From Streptomyces sp. NBC_00670 (lineage in GTDB: Bacteria; Actinomycetota; Actinomycetes; Streptomycetales; Streptomycetaceae): a stretch of DNA of 64,000 nt. The stretch is taken from assembly GCF_036226765.1 (NCBI RefSeq), contig NZ_CP109017.1, positions 5,023,001 through 5,087,000 on the forward strand, given 5' to 3'. Below are positions 9,210-18,273 of the stretch, piece by piece. The position numbers and the translations under genes are program-made. Positions within the stretch are counted from its first letter, which is position 1. Each line of letters starts with the position of its first letter. The notes under the pieces are model-generated. The model was not told where the DNA came from and did not search any database. It saw only the letters and a program-made list of their open reading frames with translations.

Positions 9210-10330
9210 GCCTGGCCAGGACCGTCAAACACCGGGTGGAGGCACCCCTCACGGACGCGCTGTCCCTGGCGCGGATTGCCACCGACCCGCGCAACCCCGT
9301 CCTGCTGACCCTGTCGACCGCGCTGGTCAACCCGCTCTACCGGGCGGCCTTCCTCGCCTCCGCCGCGGGCTCCGGCGTCCTCGGCTGCCTCGCCGTACGC
9401 CCCTGCGACCTCGACAGCCTCGCCGAGTACCTGGAGGTCCCCCAGGACGACCGCCCCCGGCTGCGGGCCTGGCTCGACACCGGCGTCCGGCTCGGCGAAC
9501 TGGGCACCCGCGAGGGCTGCTACCGGCTCAGGAGCCCCGCCGCCAGGCTGCTCGCCCTGCCGGGCAACGACGCCGTCGCCGCCACCCTGGAGGAGATCCT
9601 CCGCTTCCACGTGCCGGTCCTCCTCGACGCCCCCCGCATGCTCTCCGCCGGCCGCCGCTTCTCGCTGGCCGACCAGGACGGCACCGTCATCGCCCGCTCC
9701 TCCCTCGCGCTGCGCGCGATGGTCGAGGCCGCCCTCGACCGGACCCTCGACCGGGAGGGCCCCGTCCGCCTCCTGGAGGTCGGCTGCGGCACCGGCGCCC
9801 ACGTCCGGTACGCCGCCGAGGCCAACCCCCGGCTCACCGCCGTCGCCGTCGACCTGCAGGAGGACGTCGCCGCGCGGGCCGCCGACAACATGGCCGCCTG
9901 GGGCCTCGCCGACCGGGTGGAGACCCGGCAGGGCGACCTGCGCACGCTGGACCTGCAACCGCAGTTCGACCTGGTCACCCTGCACAACAACATCTACTAC
10001 TTCCCCGAGGACGAGCGCGTCGAGGCGCTGCGCCGGGCCCGCGCCCTGCTCGCCCCCGGCGGCCGGCTGCTGCTCACCACGTCGTGCCGGGGCGGCGGCA
10101 ACGCCGGACTCGACGTGCTCAACCTCTGGTTCACCTACGCCGACTTCGGCGGCCCGCTGCCCCACGCGGACGACCTGGCCGCGCAGTTGGCGGAGGCGGG
10201 CTTCACCGACGTACGGGCCACGCGGATCGTCCCGGGCCAGCCGTTCCGCGCGTTCACCGGCACCAGTACGGGATCCGGCGCCGGATCCCCCTCCTCCGTC
10301 CGGAGCGTCCCGTCCGTCCAGAGCGTCTGA
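9197..10330 (+). CDS. redI: RedI-like SAM-dependent O-methyltransferase
   Basis: A 377-residue methyltransferase. An N-terminal helical, winged-helix-like region (about 1-130) precedes a class I Rossmann fold with LEVGCGTGAH near residue 193, the SAM-binding motif I. In prodiginine pathways RedI methylates 4-hydroxy-2,2'-bipyrrole-5-carbaldehyde to the 4-methoxy compound. The start at ATG 9197 is set by AGAGGGA seven bases upstream and by the overlap with the preceding thioesterase. The tail after residue 355 is Gly/Ser-rich and low complexity. The assignment rests on fold plus exact red gene order. Confidence 0.87.
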   Translation: MDLLSLARTVKHRVEAPLTDALSLARIATDPRNPVLLTLSTALVNPLYRAAFLASAAGSGVLGCLAVRPCDLDSLAEYLEVPQDDRPRLRAWLDTGVRLGELGTREGCYRLRSPAARLLALPGNDAVAATLEEILRFHVPVLLDAPRMLSAGRRFSLADQDGTVIARSSLALRAMVEAALDRTLDREGPVRLLEVGCGTGAHVRYAAEANPRLTAVAVDLQEDVAARAADNMAAWGLADRVETRQGDLRTLDLQPQFDLVTLHNNIYYFPEDERVEALRRARALLAPGGRLLLTTSCRGGGNAGLDVLNLWFTYADFGGPLPHADDLAAQLAEAGFTDVRATRIVPGQPFRAFTGTSTGSGAGSPSSVRSVPSVQSV

Positions 10331-10386
10331 GCAGGCCAGGAGCACCCGGAGACCCCGGAGCCCCAGGAGACCCAGGAGACCCCCGC

Positions 10387-13152
10387 ATGGAAACCCGATC
10401 CGACAGCGCCCGCGCCGCCTCCAAGGCCCCGCACGCCGACCTCGTCCTCACCCTGGGCCACGGCCACGCCACCGTCGAGACGGCGGGGGGCAAGGCGACC
10501 CGGCTGGCGGAGATGACCGGTGCCGGACTCCCGGTACCGCCCGCCTTCTGCCTCACCACCGCACTGTTCGACCTCTTCCTCCGCGAGACCGGCCTGGCCG
10601 CCGAGATCCGCGCCGCCGAGGCCCGCGGCGCGGACAGCCGCACCGTCCGCGAGCTGATCACCGCCCGGGAGCTGCCCGAGCCCCTCGCCCGTACCGTCCT
10701 CGCCGCCTACGCGGACCTCGGCCGCCCGCGCGTCGCCGTCCGCTCGTCCGCCTGCCGGGAGGACGCCGCCGACCGGTCGTTCGCCGGACAGCACGACACC
10801 GTCCTGGACGTCTCCGGCGACCAGGCGCTGCTGGACGCGGTGAAGACCTGCTGGGCCTCGCTCTGGTCCGACCGCGCGGCGGCCTACCGGGACGGCGGCG
10901 CGGCGGGCTCCATCGCCGTGGTCGTGCAGGAGATGGTGCACGCCGACGTAAGCGGGGTGCTGTTCACCGTCGACCCGGTCGGCGGCCGCCCGCACCGCAT
11001 GGTGGTGGAGGCCTGCTGCGGCCTGGGGGAGGGGCTGGTCTCCGGGCGGGTCTCCAGCGACTTCTTCGCCGTCGACGACCGCACCCTGGAGGTGGTCGAG
11101 GAGCGCGTCCGCTACAAGGTCACCAAGTGCGCCTCCGTGACCCCCGGCACCATCGGCATGACCAAGGTCGACGCCGCCGACCGCGACGCCCCCTGCCTGA
11201 CCGGGGAACAGCTCACCGCGCTCGCCCGGCTCGCCCTCGACGTCCGCGCCCACTACGGCACCGAGCAGGACATCGAGTGGGCCCTGCGGGACGGCACGCT
11301 GTACCTGCTGCAGACCCGGCCGATCACCACCCGCCCCCGTCAGACCCCCCGCGAGGAACGGCACAGCCCGTACGTCGCCCCCCAGCCGGAGGCGGTGCAG
11401 CAGGGCACCCTGTGGTCCCGCATGGACATCGGCGAGATCTTCGTCGGCCTGATGTCACCGCTCGGCCTCAGCTTCGCCCGCTACTACCAGGAGCACGTGC
11501 ACCGCGACTGCGCCGCCGCCCTCGGCGTCCGCGACACCGGCGACGTCGACCTGCACATGGGCTACCTCCAGGGCCACGTCTACCTCAACATCTCCTACAC
11601 CGCCCATCTGCTGGGCCAGTGCCTGCCCACCCGCGACCAGCGCCACTTCACCAGCCGCTTCGTCAGCGAGGAGGCCGACCTCTCCACGTACGAGAACCCC
11701 TTCGGCACCTTCCCCGGCGGCCTGGAGGACCTGCTCTCCACCCTGCACTGGGTGCGCGCCACCGCCACCGAGATGCTGACGATGACGCACCGCGCCGAGG
11801 AGATGGTCACCACCCGGCTCTACGAGTTCGACCGCGCCCGGCGCCTGGACCTCACCCGCATGAGCCGCCGCGAGCTGCACGCCGAACTCACCCGCTACCT
11901 CGGCTTCTTCCACGACGCCCACGTCGGCTACATGCCGTACTACATCAACGCGTTCGGCTTCTACGGAGTCCTCACCGAGCTGTGCGGGAAGTGGCTCGGG
12001 GCCGAGGGCGACAACCTGCAGAACCGCCTCAAGACGGACATGTCCAGCCTGCGGACGGTCGCCTCCGCCCAGGAGATCTGGAAGGTCGCCCAGGCCGCGA
12101 AGGCCCGCCCCCGGGTCATGGAGATCATCGACGGGTCGCCCCTGGAGGAGATCGCGGGCCGGCTGCGCGCCGACGACGAGGGCCGCGCCTTCTGGACGGC
12201 CGAGATGGAACCCTTCCTGCGCGCCAACGGCACCCGCAGCCGCCAGGAGATGGAGCTCACCCACCCGCGCTGGATCGACGACCCCTCGTACCTCTTCCAG
12301 ATGATCCGCCGCTACGCCGCCGACGGCTTCACCGTCGAGGACATCATGGGCCGCAGCCGGGCCAGGGCCGAGGGCGACGTCCGGGCGGCCGTACGCGCCC
12401 TGCCCCTGCGGCAGCGCCGCACGCTGGAGACGGTCATCTCGCTCTACCGGCTGTGCAGCGAACTGCGCGAGACCACCCGCATGTCCATGGTCACGTCGAT
12501 CTGGCTGGTCCGGAACGTGGTCTACGAGGTCGGGCGGCGGCTCGTCGAGGAGGGCGTCCTGCACTCGGCGGACGAGGTGGCGTACCTCGACTTCGAGGAC
12601 GTCCGCGCGTACCTGGCCGGGGTGCGCCCGGCCCGGGAGGCGTTCCCCCGCGCGGAACTGGACGAACGGCGGCGCCTGCACGACTACCACAACCGGCTGC
12701 CCGAGCCGCCCCTGACGTTCGTCGGCGAGCACGACCCGACCCGGCCGGCACGGCGCGGAGCCGGCGCGGCGGGCGGGACGCGTGCGGAGGGGAGCGGGTC
12801 CGGCACCGCGGGCGGGACCCGCCTGGAAGGGCTGGGCTCCAGCCCGGGCCGCATCGTCGGCCGGGCCCGCATCGTGGAGGACCTGGTCTGGCAGGCCGAC
12901 GAGTTCCAGCCGGGAGAGATCCTGGTCACCCGCTACACCGACGCCTCCTGGACCCCGCTGTTCGCCATCGCCGGCGGCGTGGTCACCGACATCGGCTCGA
13001 TGCTCTCGCACAGCTCCATCGTGTCGCGGGAGTTCAACGTGCCGTCGGTCGTCAACACCAAGGACGCGACGCAGCGCCTCCGCACCGGCGACACGGTCGT
13101 GGTCGACGGCGACCGGGGGACCGTCGAGGTCGTCGAGTCGGCCGAGGGCTGA
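10387..13152 (+). CDS. redH: RedH-like PEP-synthase-family prodiginine condensing enzyme
   Basis: A 921-residue protein related to phosphoenolpyruvate synthase. The N-terminal third is an ATP-grasp nucleotide-binding domain, followed by a long central domain specific to this family, then a C-terminal phosphohistidine swivelling domain with GSMLSHSSIVSRE (catalytic His875). Family knowledge: RedH uses ATP to condense 4-methoxybipyrrole carbaldehyde with 2-undecylpyrrole to give undecylprodiginine. A Gly/Ala/Ser-rich linker (about 780-815) precedes the swivelling domain. The ATG at 10387 follows repeated AGGAGACCC units, giving an unusually repetitive leader. Confidence 0.9.
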   Translation: METRSDSARAASKAPHADLVLTLGHGHATVETAGGKATRLAEMTGAGLPVPPAFCLTTALFDLFLRETGLAAEIRAAEARGADSRTVRELITARELPEPLARTVLAAYADLGRPRVAVRSSACREDAADRSFAGQHDTVLDVSGDQALLDAVKTCWASLWSDRAAAYRDGGAAGSIAVVVQEMVHADVSGVLFTVDPVGGRPHRMVVEACCGLGEGLVSGRVSSDFFAVDDRTLEVVEERVRYKVTKCASVTPGTIGMTKVDAADRDAPCLTGEQLTALARLALDVRAHYGTEQDIEWALRDGTLYLLQTRPITTRPRQTPREERHSPYVAPQPEAVQQGTLWSRMDIGEIFVGLMSPLGLSFARYYQEHVHRDCAAALGVRDTGDVDLHMGYLQGHVYLNISYTAHLLGQCLPTRDQRHFTSRFVSEEADLSTYENPFGTFPGGLEDLLSTLHWVRATATEMLTMTHRAEEMVTTRLYEFDRARRLDLTRMSRRELHAELTRYLGFFHDAHVGYMPYYINAFGFYGVLTELCGKWLGAEGDNLQNRLKTDMSSLRTVASAQEIWKVAQAAKARPRVMEIIDGSPLEEIAGRLRADDEGRAFWTAEMEPFLRANGTRSRQEMELTHPRWIDDPSYLFQMIRRYAADGFTVEDIMGRSRARAEGDVRAAVRALPLRQRRTLETVISLYRLCSELRETTRMSMVTSIWLVRNVVYEVGRRLVEEGVLHSADEVAYLDFEDVRAYLAGVRPAREAFPRAELDERRRLHDYHNRLPEPPLTFVGEHDPTRPARRGAGAAGGTRAEGSGSGTAGGTRLEGLGSSPGRIVGRARIVEDLVWQADEFQPGEILVTRYTDASWTPLFAIAGGVVTDIGSMLSHSSIVSREFNVPSVVNTKDATQRLRTGDTVVVDGDRGTVEVVESAEG

Positions 13153-13228
13153 GTTCCCCGTACGCATCCGCCAGCCAGTACACCGCACCCGGCCCCTCCG
13201 GGCGCGGCGACGAGAGGAGAACAGCCCG

Positions 13229-14401
<1,173 letters not shown>

Positions 14402-14455
14402 GCCCCCGTCCCGAACCCCACGACCCACGCACCGCGAACGGAAGGGGAGCGACCC

Positions 14456-15394
14456 ATGGCCGAGGCGACCGGGCACGAAGGAAACGACGGGCCCCCGGAA
14501 GAGGACCGGAACCCGGACCGGACGAGCCCCCGTGACCTGCTCATGGAAACGGTCGCCCAGGCCATGCTCACCCTGGCCCGGGGCCGCGACGTCCTCGACC
14601 GCTGCCTCGACGACGACGGGGGCGTGGACGACTTCGGCTACGACCCCGAACTCACCGACGACGTCCTGCTGCCACCGCTCAGGCGGCTCTACGAGAAGTA
14701 CTTCCGGGTCGACGTCGAAGGCCTGGAGCACGTACCCGCCGAGGGCGGCGCCCTCGTCGTCGCCAACCACTCCGGCACCCTGCCGCTGGACGCGCTGATG
14801 CTCCAGGTCGCCCTGCGCGACCACCACCCCGCCCACCGGGCGCTCCGGCTGCTCGCCGCCGACCTGGTCTTCGTGCTGCCGGTACTGCGCACACTGGCCC
14901 GCAAGGCCGGCCACACCGCCGCCCGTATGGACGGCGCGCTGCGGCTGCTGGAACGCGGCGAGCTGGTCGGCGTCATGCCCGAGGGCTACAAGGGGCTCGG
15001 CAAGCCGTTCGCCGAGCGGTACCGGCTGCGCCCCTTCGGCCGGGGCGGCTTCGCGGCCCTGGCGCTGCGCACCGGGAGCCCCCTGGTGCCCTGCTCCATC
15101 GTCGGGGCCGAGGAGATCTACCCGATGCTCGCCGACGCCCGCCCGCTGGCCCGGCGCCTGGGCCTGCCGTACTTCCCGATCACACCCGCGTTCCCGCTGC
15201 TGGGCCCGCTGGGCGCGGTGCCGCTGCCGACGAAGTGGACGATCCGCTTCGGCGAACCGATCCGCACGGACCACTACTCGGCCGAGACGCTTGAGGACCC
15301 CATGTTCGTCCACAAGCTCTCGGACGAGGTCCGCGACACCATCCAGGAGACGCTGACGGAGATGGTGCGCGGACGGACCGGACTCTTCGGGTAG
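14456..15394 (+). CDS. redF: RedF-like PlsC-family acyltransferase
   Basis: A 312-residue lysophospholipid-acyltransferase-type protein. ANHSGTLPLDALM is the NHx(6)D variant of the catalytic box, and GVMPEG is the glycerophosphate/acceptor-binding motif. The N-terminal ~60 residues are acidic and hydrophilic. Position and orientation match redF, the last gene of the S. coelicolor red cluster, whose biochemical role is not established to my knowledge. An acyl transfer or membrane-lipid function is inference from the fold only. ATG 14456 is preceded by GAAGGGGAG. The gene ends the rightward red operon; the next genes run the other way. Confidence 0.75.
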   Translation: MAEATGHEGNDGPPEEDRNPDRTSPRDLLMETVAQAMLTLARGRDVLDRCLDDDGGVDDFGYDPELTDDVLLPPLRRLYEKYFRVDVEGLEHVPAEGGALVVANHSGTLPLDALMLQVALRDHHPAHRALRLLAADLVFVLPVLRTLARKAGHTAARMDGALRLLERGELVGVMPEGYKGLGKPFAERYRLRPFGRGGFAALALRTGSPLVPCSIVGAEEIYPMLADARPLARRLGLPYFPITPAFPLLGPLGAVPLPTKWTIRFGEPIRTDHYSAETLEDPMFVHKLSDEVRDTIQETLTEMVRGRTGLFG

Positions 15395-15436
15395 CCGCTC
15401 AGCACCCGGCCGACTGTTCGAGATCCGACTGGCCGG

Positions 15437-15919
15437 TCAGGAAACGAGCCGCACGAACGGGGTCGCCTCACCGATCTTCCGGTAGGCGGCCTCGCTGCCG
15501 TCCGTGGGGAACCCCATGAGCTGGGCCAGCCGGCGGGCGGCCCGCGGATGCCGGCGGGCGTAGTCGACCATGACGTCACCGCCCTCGGCGGCGGACAGGA
15601 AGTGCGCGGTGACGGCGACCCGTCGCCGGCCGAACTGGAGGGCGACGTCCGGCCGTTGGCGCACGTTCTGGTACCAGTCGGACTTCGGCCCGAACCCGGA
15701 GGCGACGGTCCAGGTGTCCTTCTCCTTGTCGTACGACACGACTTCGAGCACCACCTGACGGGCGAGCCCGGACTTGCGTCCGGTGTGGTGCAGCAGCAGG
15801 AACCGCTTGCCGAGCAGCGGCCCGAGCCCGGCGCGGTACAGCCGGATGGGCAGGCGGAACGCCACCCGTCGCCATCCGGTGGGGGGCTGGGGCCGACGGG
15901 AGGGGGCTTCGTGGGACAT
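15437..15919 (-). CDS. DUF385 nitroreductase/deazaflavin-dependent oxidoreductase family protein
   Basis: A 160-residue protein with the family core LLLHHTGRKSG, ASGFGPKSDWYQN and RRHPRAARRL. Such split-barrel proteins in actinobacteria bind coenzyme F420 (for example the Ddn group), but the substrate is unknown. The ATG at 15919 lies two bases after the stop of the upstream permease gene, with AAAGGTG as ribosome site, so it is the last gene of a tetR-ABC-permease operon. Its position next to the prodiginine genes is suggestive only. Confidence 0.75.
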   Translation of the reverse strand: MSHEAPSRRPQPPTGWRRVAFRLPIRLYRAGLGPLLGKRFLLLHHTGRKSGLARQVVLEVVSYDKEKDTWTVASGFGPKSDWYQNVRQRPDVALQFGRRRVAVTAHFLSAAEGGDVMVDYARRHPRAARRLAQLMGFPTDGSEAAYRKIGEATPFVRLVS

Positions 15920-15921
15920 GG

Positions 15922-16788
15922 TCACCTTTCTGCCGTGGCGGTGGTGGTGGGGGAGGGGGAAGGAGCGGCACCGGAGGCGCGGGAGCCGGTGTGCGGACGG
16001 CCCCGGCGACGCGTCCGGACCCGGAAGATCACCAGCCCGACCGCGGCGAACGAACCGGCCCAGAGAAGCCCCAGTCCGAGGTGGCCCCACAGGGCCGTGT
16101 CCCCGAAGGCGCCGCCGGCCGCGAACTGCATGGGACCGAAGGACGGGAACCACTGCAGGACGGGCTTGTTGGCGAGCGGGTTGCCGAGCGGGTTCTGCAG
16201 GAAGGTGTCCATCAGGGCACCCATGATGATGAGGAAGAACCCCTCCAGATCGCGTTTGACGAGCACACCGAGGAGCAACCCGAGGGCCCCGTAGGTGAGG
16301 GCGATGACGGTGAACCCGGCGAGCACGGCGCACCAACCGCCCGGCGAGGGACGCCAGAAGAACAGGATGGCGACGGCGGTGTAGAGGGCGATCGACAGGG
16401 CGACCACGGCGACGGCGAGGGTCTTGGCACCGATGAGCGTGGCCTGCCGGAACCCGGCGAACACCAGCCGCCGGTCGAAGGCGAGCGCCTTGCGGACGGC
16501 GTCGAAGACGACGAACCCGGCGATCATCGTCAGGGAGTTGAGCCCCGCCGTGATGAGGGTGAGATGACCGCCCTCGACGTGCAGGACCTCCCCGGTGGAG
16601 TACAGCTTGAAGTCCAGCGTCTCGCCGGAGGCGAGGGCGTCCATGAGCAGGTACCAGGCGGGCACGAACAGCAGGAGCAGCAGCCCGGCGAGCCGGTTGC
16701 GGGTCTGGTCGCGGACGGAGAACCGCAGGGCGGTGGAGAACTGCCCGTAGCCGGGCCGGAGTTCGTTCGCATCGTTCGCACTAGGCAT
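15922..16788 (-). CDS. ABC-2 type transporter permease
   Basis: A 288-residue membrane protein with about six hydrophobic segments, for example LAGLLLLLFVPAWYLLMDAL near the N terminus and FVVFDAV, TLAVAVVALSIALYTAVAIL, CAVLAGFTVIALTYGALG and LGLGLLWAGSFAAVGLVIF later. The ATG at 16788 overlaps the end of the ABC ATPase gene by eight bases, so the pair forms one exporter. The basic C-terminal tail is cytoplasmic by the positive-inside rule. The substrate is unknown; export of a prodiginine or another toxic compound is possible but unproven. Confidence 0.8.
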   Translation of the reverse strand: MPSANDANELRPGYGQFSTALRFSVRDQTRNRLAGLLLLLFVPAWYLLMDALASGETLDFKLYSTGEVLHVEGGHLTLITAGLNSLTMIAGFVVFDAVRKALAFDRRLVFAGFRQATLIGAKTLAVAVVALSIALYTAVAILFFWRPSPGGWCAVLAGFTVIALTYGALGLLLGVLVKRDLEGFFLIIMGALMDTFLQNPLGNPLANKPVLQWFPSFGPMQFAAGGAFGDTALWGHLGLGLLWAGSFAAVGLVIFRVRTRRRGRPHTGSRASGAAPSPSPTTTATAER

Positions 16789-17440
16789 GCGCGTGCCGCT
16801 CCTTCCCCGTGGAAACCCCGTCCCGGGGCGCGAGCCGCCCGTCCGCGAGATCGGCCAGCACATCGAACCGATCCTGCTCGAACACGAGATGAGTGATGAC
16901 AACGACGGCCGTGCGATTGCTGCGCAACTCATCGACAAGATCCCAGAACCGCACATAGGTCTCCCAGTCGAACCCCTGATAGGGCTCGTCGAGGAGCAGC
17001 AGACCGGGATCGTGGAGCAGGGCGAGGGTGAGGTTGAGCTTCTGCCGGGTACCGCCGGACAGCTCACCGGCGACGGTCCCGGCGTACCGCTCGTACCCGA
17101 GGAGTCGCAGGAGTTCCTGCCCCCTGCGCAGGTCGGGCAGCCGATGGGCGGCGGCGAAGTACCGCAGATGTTGCTCGACGGTGAGCGCGGCATTGAGCAC
17201 GGGCTCCTGCGGGCAGTACCCGAGCGCACCGGACAGGGAGACTTCCCCACGATCGGGGGAAAGGGTCCCGGCGAGAATCTTCAACAAGGTGGATTTCCCG
17301 GCCCCGTTCTCCCCGACGACGCCGACGAGCTGCCCCGGCGCGACGGTGAGCTCGGCACCGCGCAGCACGGACCGCTTCCCGTAGGACTTGTGCACGTCAC
17401 GGGCGCGCAGCACGGGCGCGGACGCGGTTCCGTCGGACAT
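16781..17440 (-). CDS. ABC transporter ATP-binding protein
   Basis: A 219-residue ATPase with Walker A GENGAGKST, signature LSGGTRQKL, Walker B LLLLDEPYQGFD and a switch histidine in VVVITHL. It energises the permease encoded by the overlapping downstream gene. The ATG at 17440 is 34 bases from the tetR stop codon, so the regulator, ATPase, permease and DUF385 gene are probably co-transcribed leftwards. The family resembles drug or bacteriocin exporters with a single small ATPase. Confidence 0.85.
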   Translation of the reverse strand: MSDGTASAPVLRARDVHKSYGKRSVLRGAELTVAPGQLVGVVGENGAGKSTLLKILAGTLSPDRGEVSLSGALGYCPQEPVLNAALTVEQHLRYFAAAHRLPDLRRGQELLRLLGYERYAGTVAGELSGGTRQKLNLTLALLHDPGLLLLDEPYQGFDWETYVRFWDLVDELRSNRTAVVVITHLVFEQDRFDVLADLADGRLAPRDGVSTGKERHAHA

Positions 17441-17455
17441 ACGAGACCTCCTTCT

Positions 17456-17476
17456 GGGACCTGGGACCTGGGACCT
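17456..17476. repeat. Three tandem GGGACCT units
   Basis: Three exact 7-bp copies of GGGACCT run head to tail across the tetR stop codon and into the tetR-ABC gap. They could be slippage repeats; no function is evident. Confidence 0.6.
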
Positions 17477-18125
17477 AGGGCTGCTCGGTGGACCCCTCCG
17501 GGGGCGAAGCGCCGAGCCCGCCCGCGTACACGCCGAGCATCTCGGCCCCCCAACGGGCCATGCCGTCGGCGGAAAGGGGATCGCTGCCGAGGACGTCGGC
17601 GAGCCGGTCGCGCAGCAGAAAGACGGCGAGGTCATTGGCGAGCAGAAAGGCGGCCCGCACGTCCGCGTCCCGCCCGGGCACGGCGACCCCGGCGGCCACG
17701 AGCCCGTCCAGCGCCTCCCGGCTGAGCTGGAACAACCGCTGAAAGAGCTTGCGCCCGGCCTCGGAATCACCGAGCAGCAACCGGCGCAGGTAACCGGGCA
17801 GCGGCGACCCATCGGGCAGATACCGCCCGAACACCTCGCTGAGAAGCCCCGAGGAGGCGCCGGGATCAACCAGCTCGGCCCCGCCCTCCCCGGCCAGCTC
17901 CCCCAGCATCCCCTCGAACACCTCGAGAACGTACCGGTCGACCTCCTGCCGCAACCCGTCCTTCGACCCGAAGTGATGCAGCACGAGCCCCGGCGACACC
18001 CCCGCGGCCTCGGCAATCTGCCGCACGGTGACCACATCGGCCCCCCGCTCACCGAACAACCGCAGGGCCTCATCCCGAATAACAGCCCGAGCGGTCCGAT
18101 CCTCAGCGGCGACAACTGAACGCAT
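17475..18125 (-). CDS. TetR-family regulator of the ABC/DUF385 operon
   Basis: A 216-residue regulator. The helix-turn-helix lies at about residues 25-55 (VTVRQIAEAAGVSPGLVLHH), followed by a helical ligand-binding domain rich in Leu and Ala. The start MRSVVAAEDR (ATG 18125) is preferred over the ATG nine bases upstream because AGGA stands eight bases before it. It heads the leftward ABC operon, and the 16-bp palindrome just upstream is its likely operator, so it probably represses itself and the exporter until an effector binds. Confidence 0.83.
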   Translation of the reverse strand: MRSVVAAEDRTARAVIRDEALRLFGERGADVVTVRQIAEAAGVSPGLVLHHFGSKDGLRQEVDRYVLEVFEGMLGELAGEGGAELVDPGASSGLLSEVFGRYLPDGSPLPGYLRRLLLGDSEAGRKLFQRLFQLSREALDGLVAAGVAVPGRDADVRAAFLLANDLAVFLLRDRLADVLGSDPLSADGMARWGAEMLGVYAGGLGASPPEGSTEQP

Positions 18126-18135
18126 GTACAGCATC

Positions 18136-18151
18136 CTAAACAGACGTTCAG
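18136..18151. promoter_or_regulatory. Candidate TetR operator
   Basis: CTAAAC-AGAC-GTTCAG is a 16-bp palindrome with one mismatch per arm pair (CTAAAC against CTGAAC). It stands 11 bases upstream of the tetR ATG, the usual position for autoregulation. The flank towards the divergent TerD-domain gene is 122 bases, so control of that gene is less likely. Binding is inferred from position and symmetry. Confidence 0.5.
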
Positions 18152-18273
18152 TCAGGCGTCCAGGGGGCGCCGGACCGGGCCCGGTGATCCCCCCCTCGAA
18201 CCGTGTGATCACAGCGGGTTGGCGCACGAAAACACCCGTGCGCCGACCCGCCCACCTCTGCGACCATCCCCGA

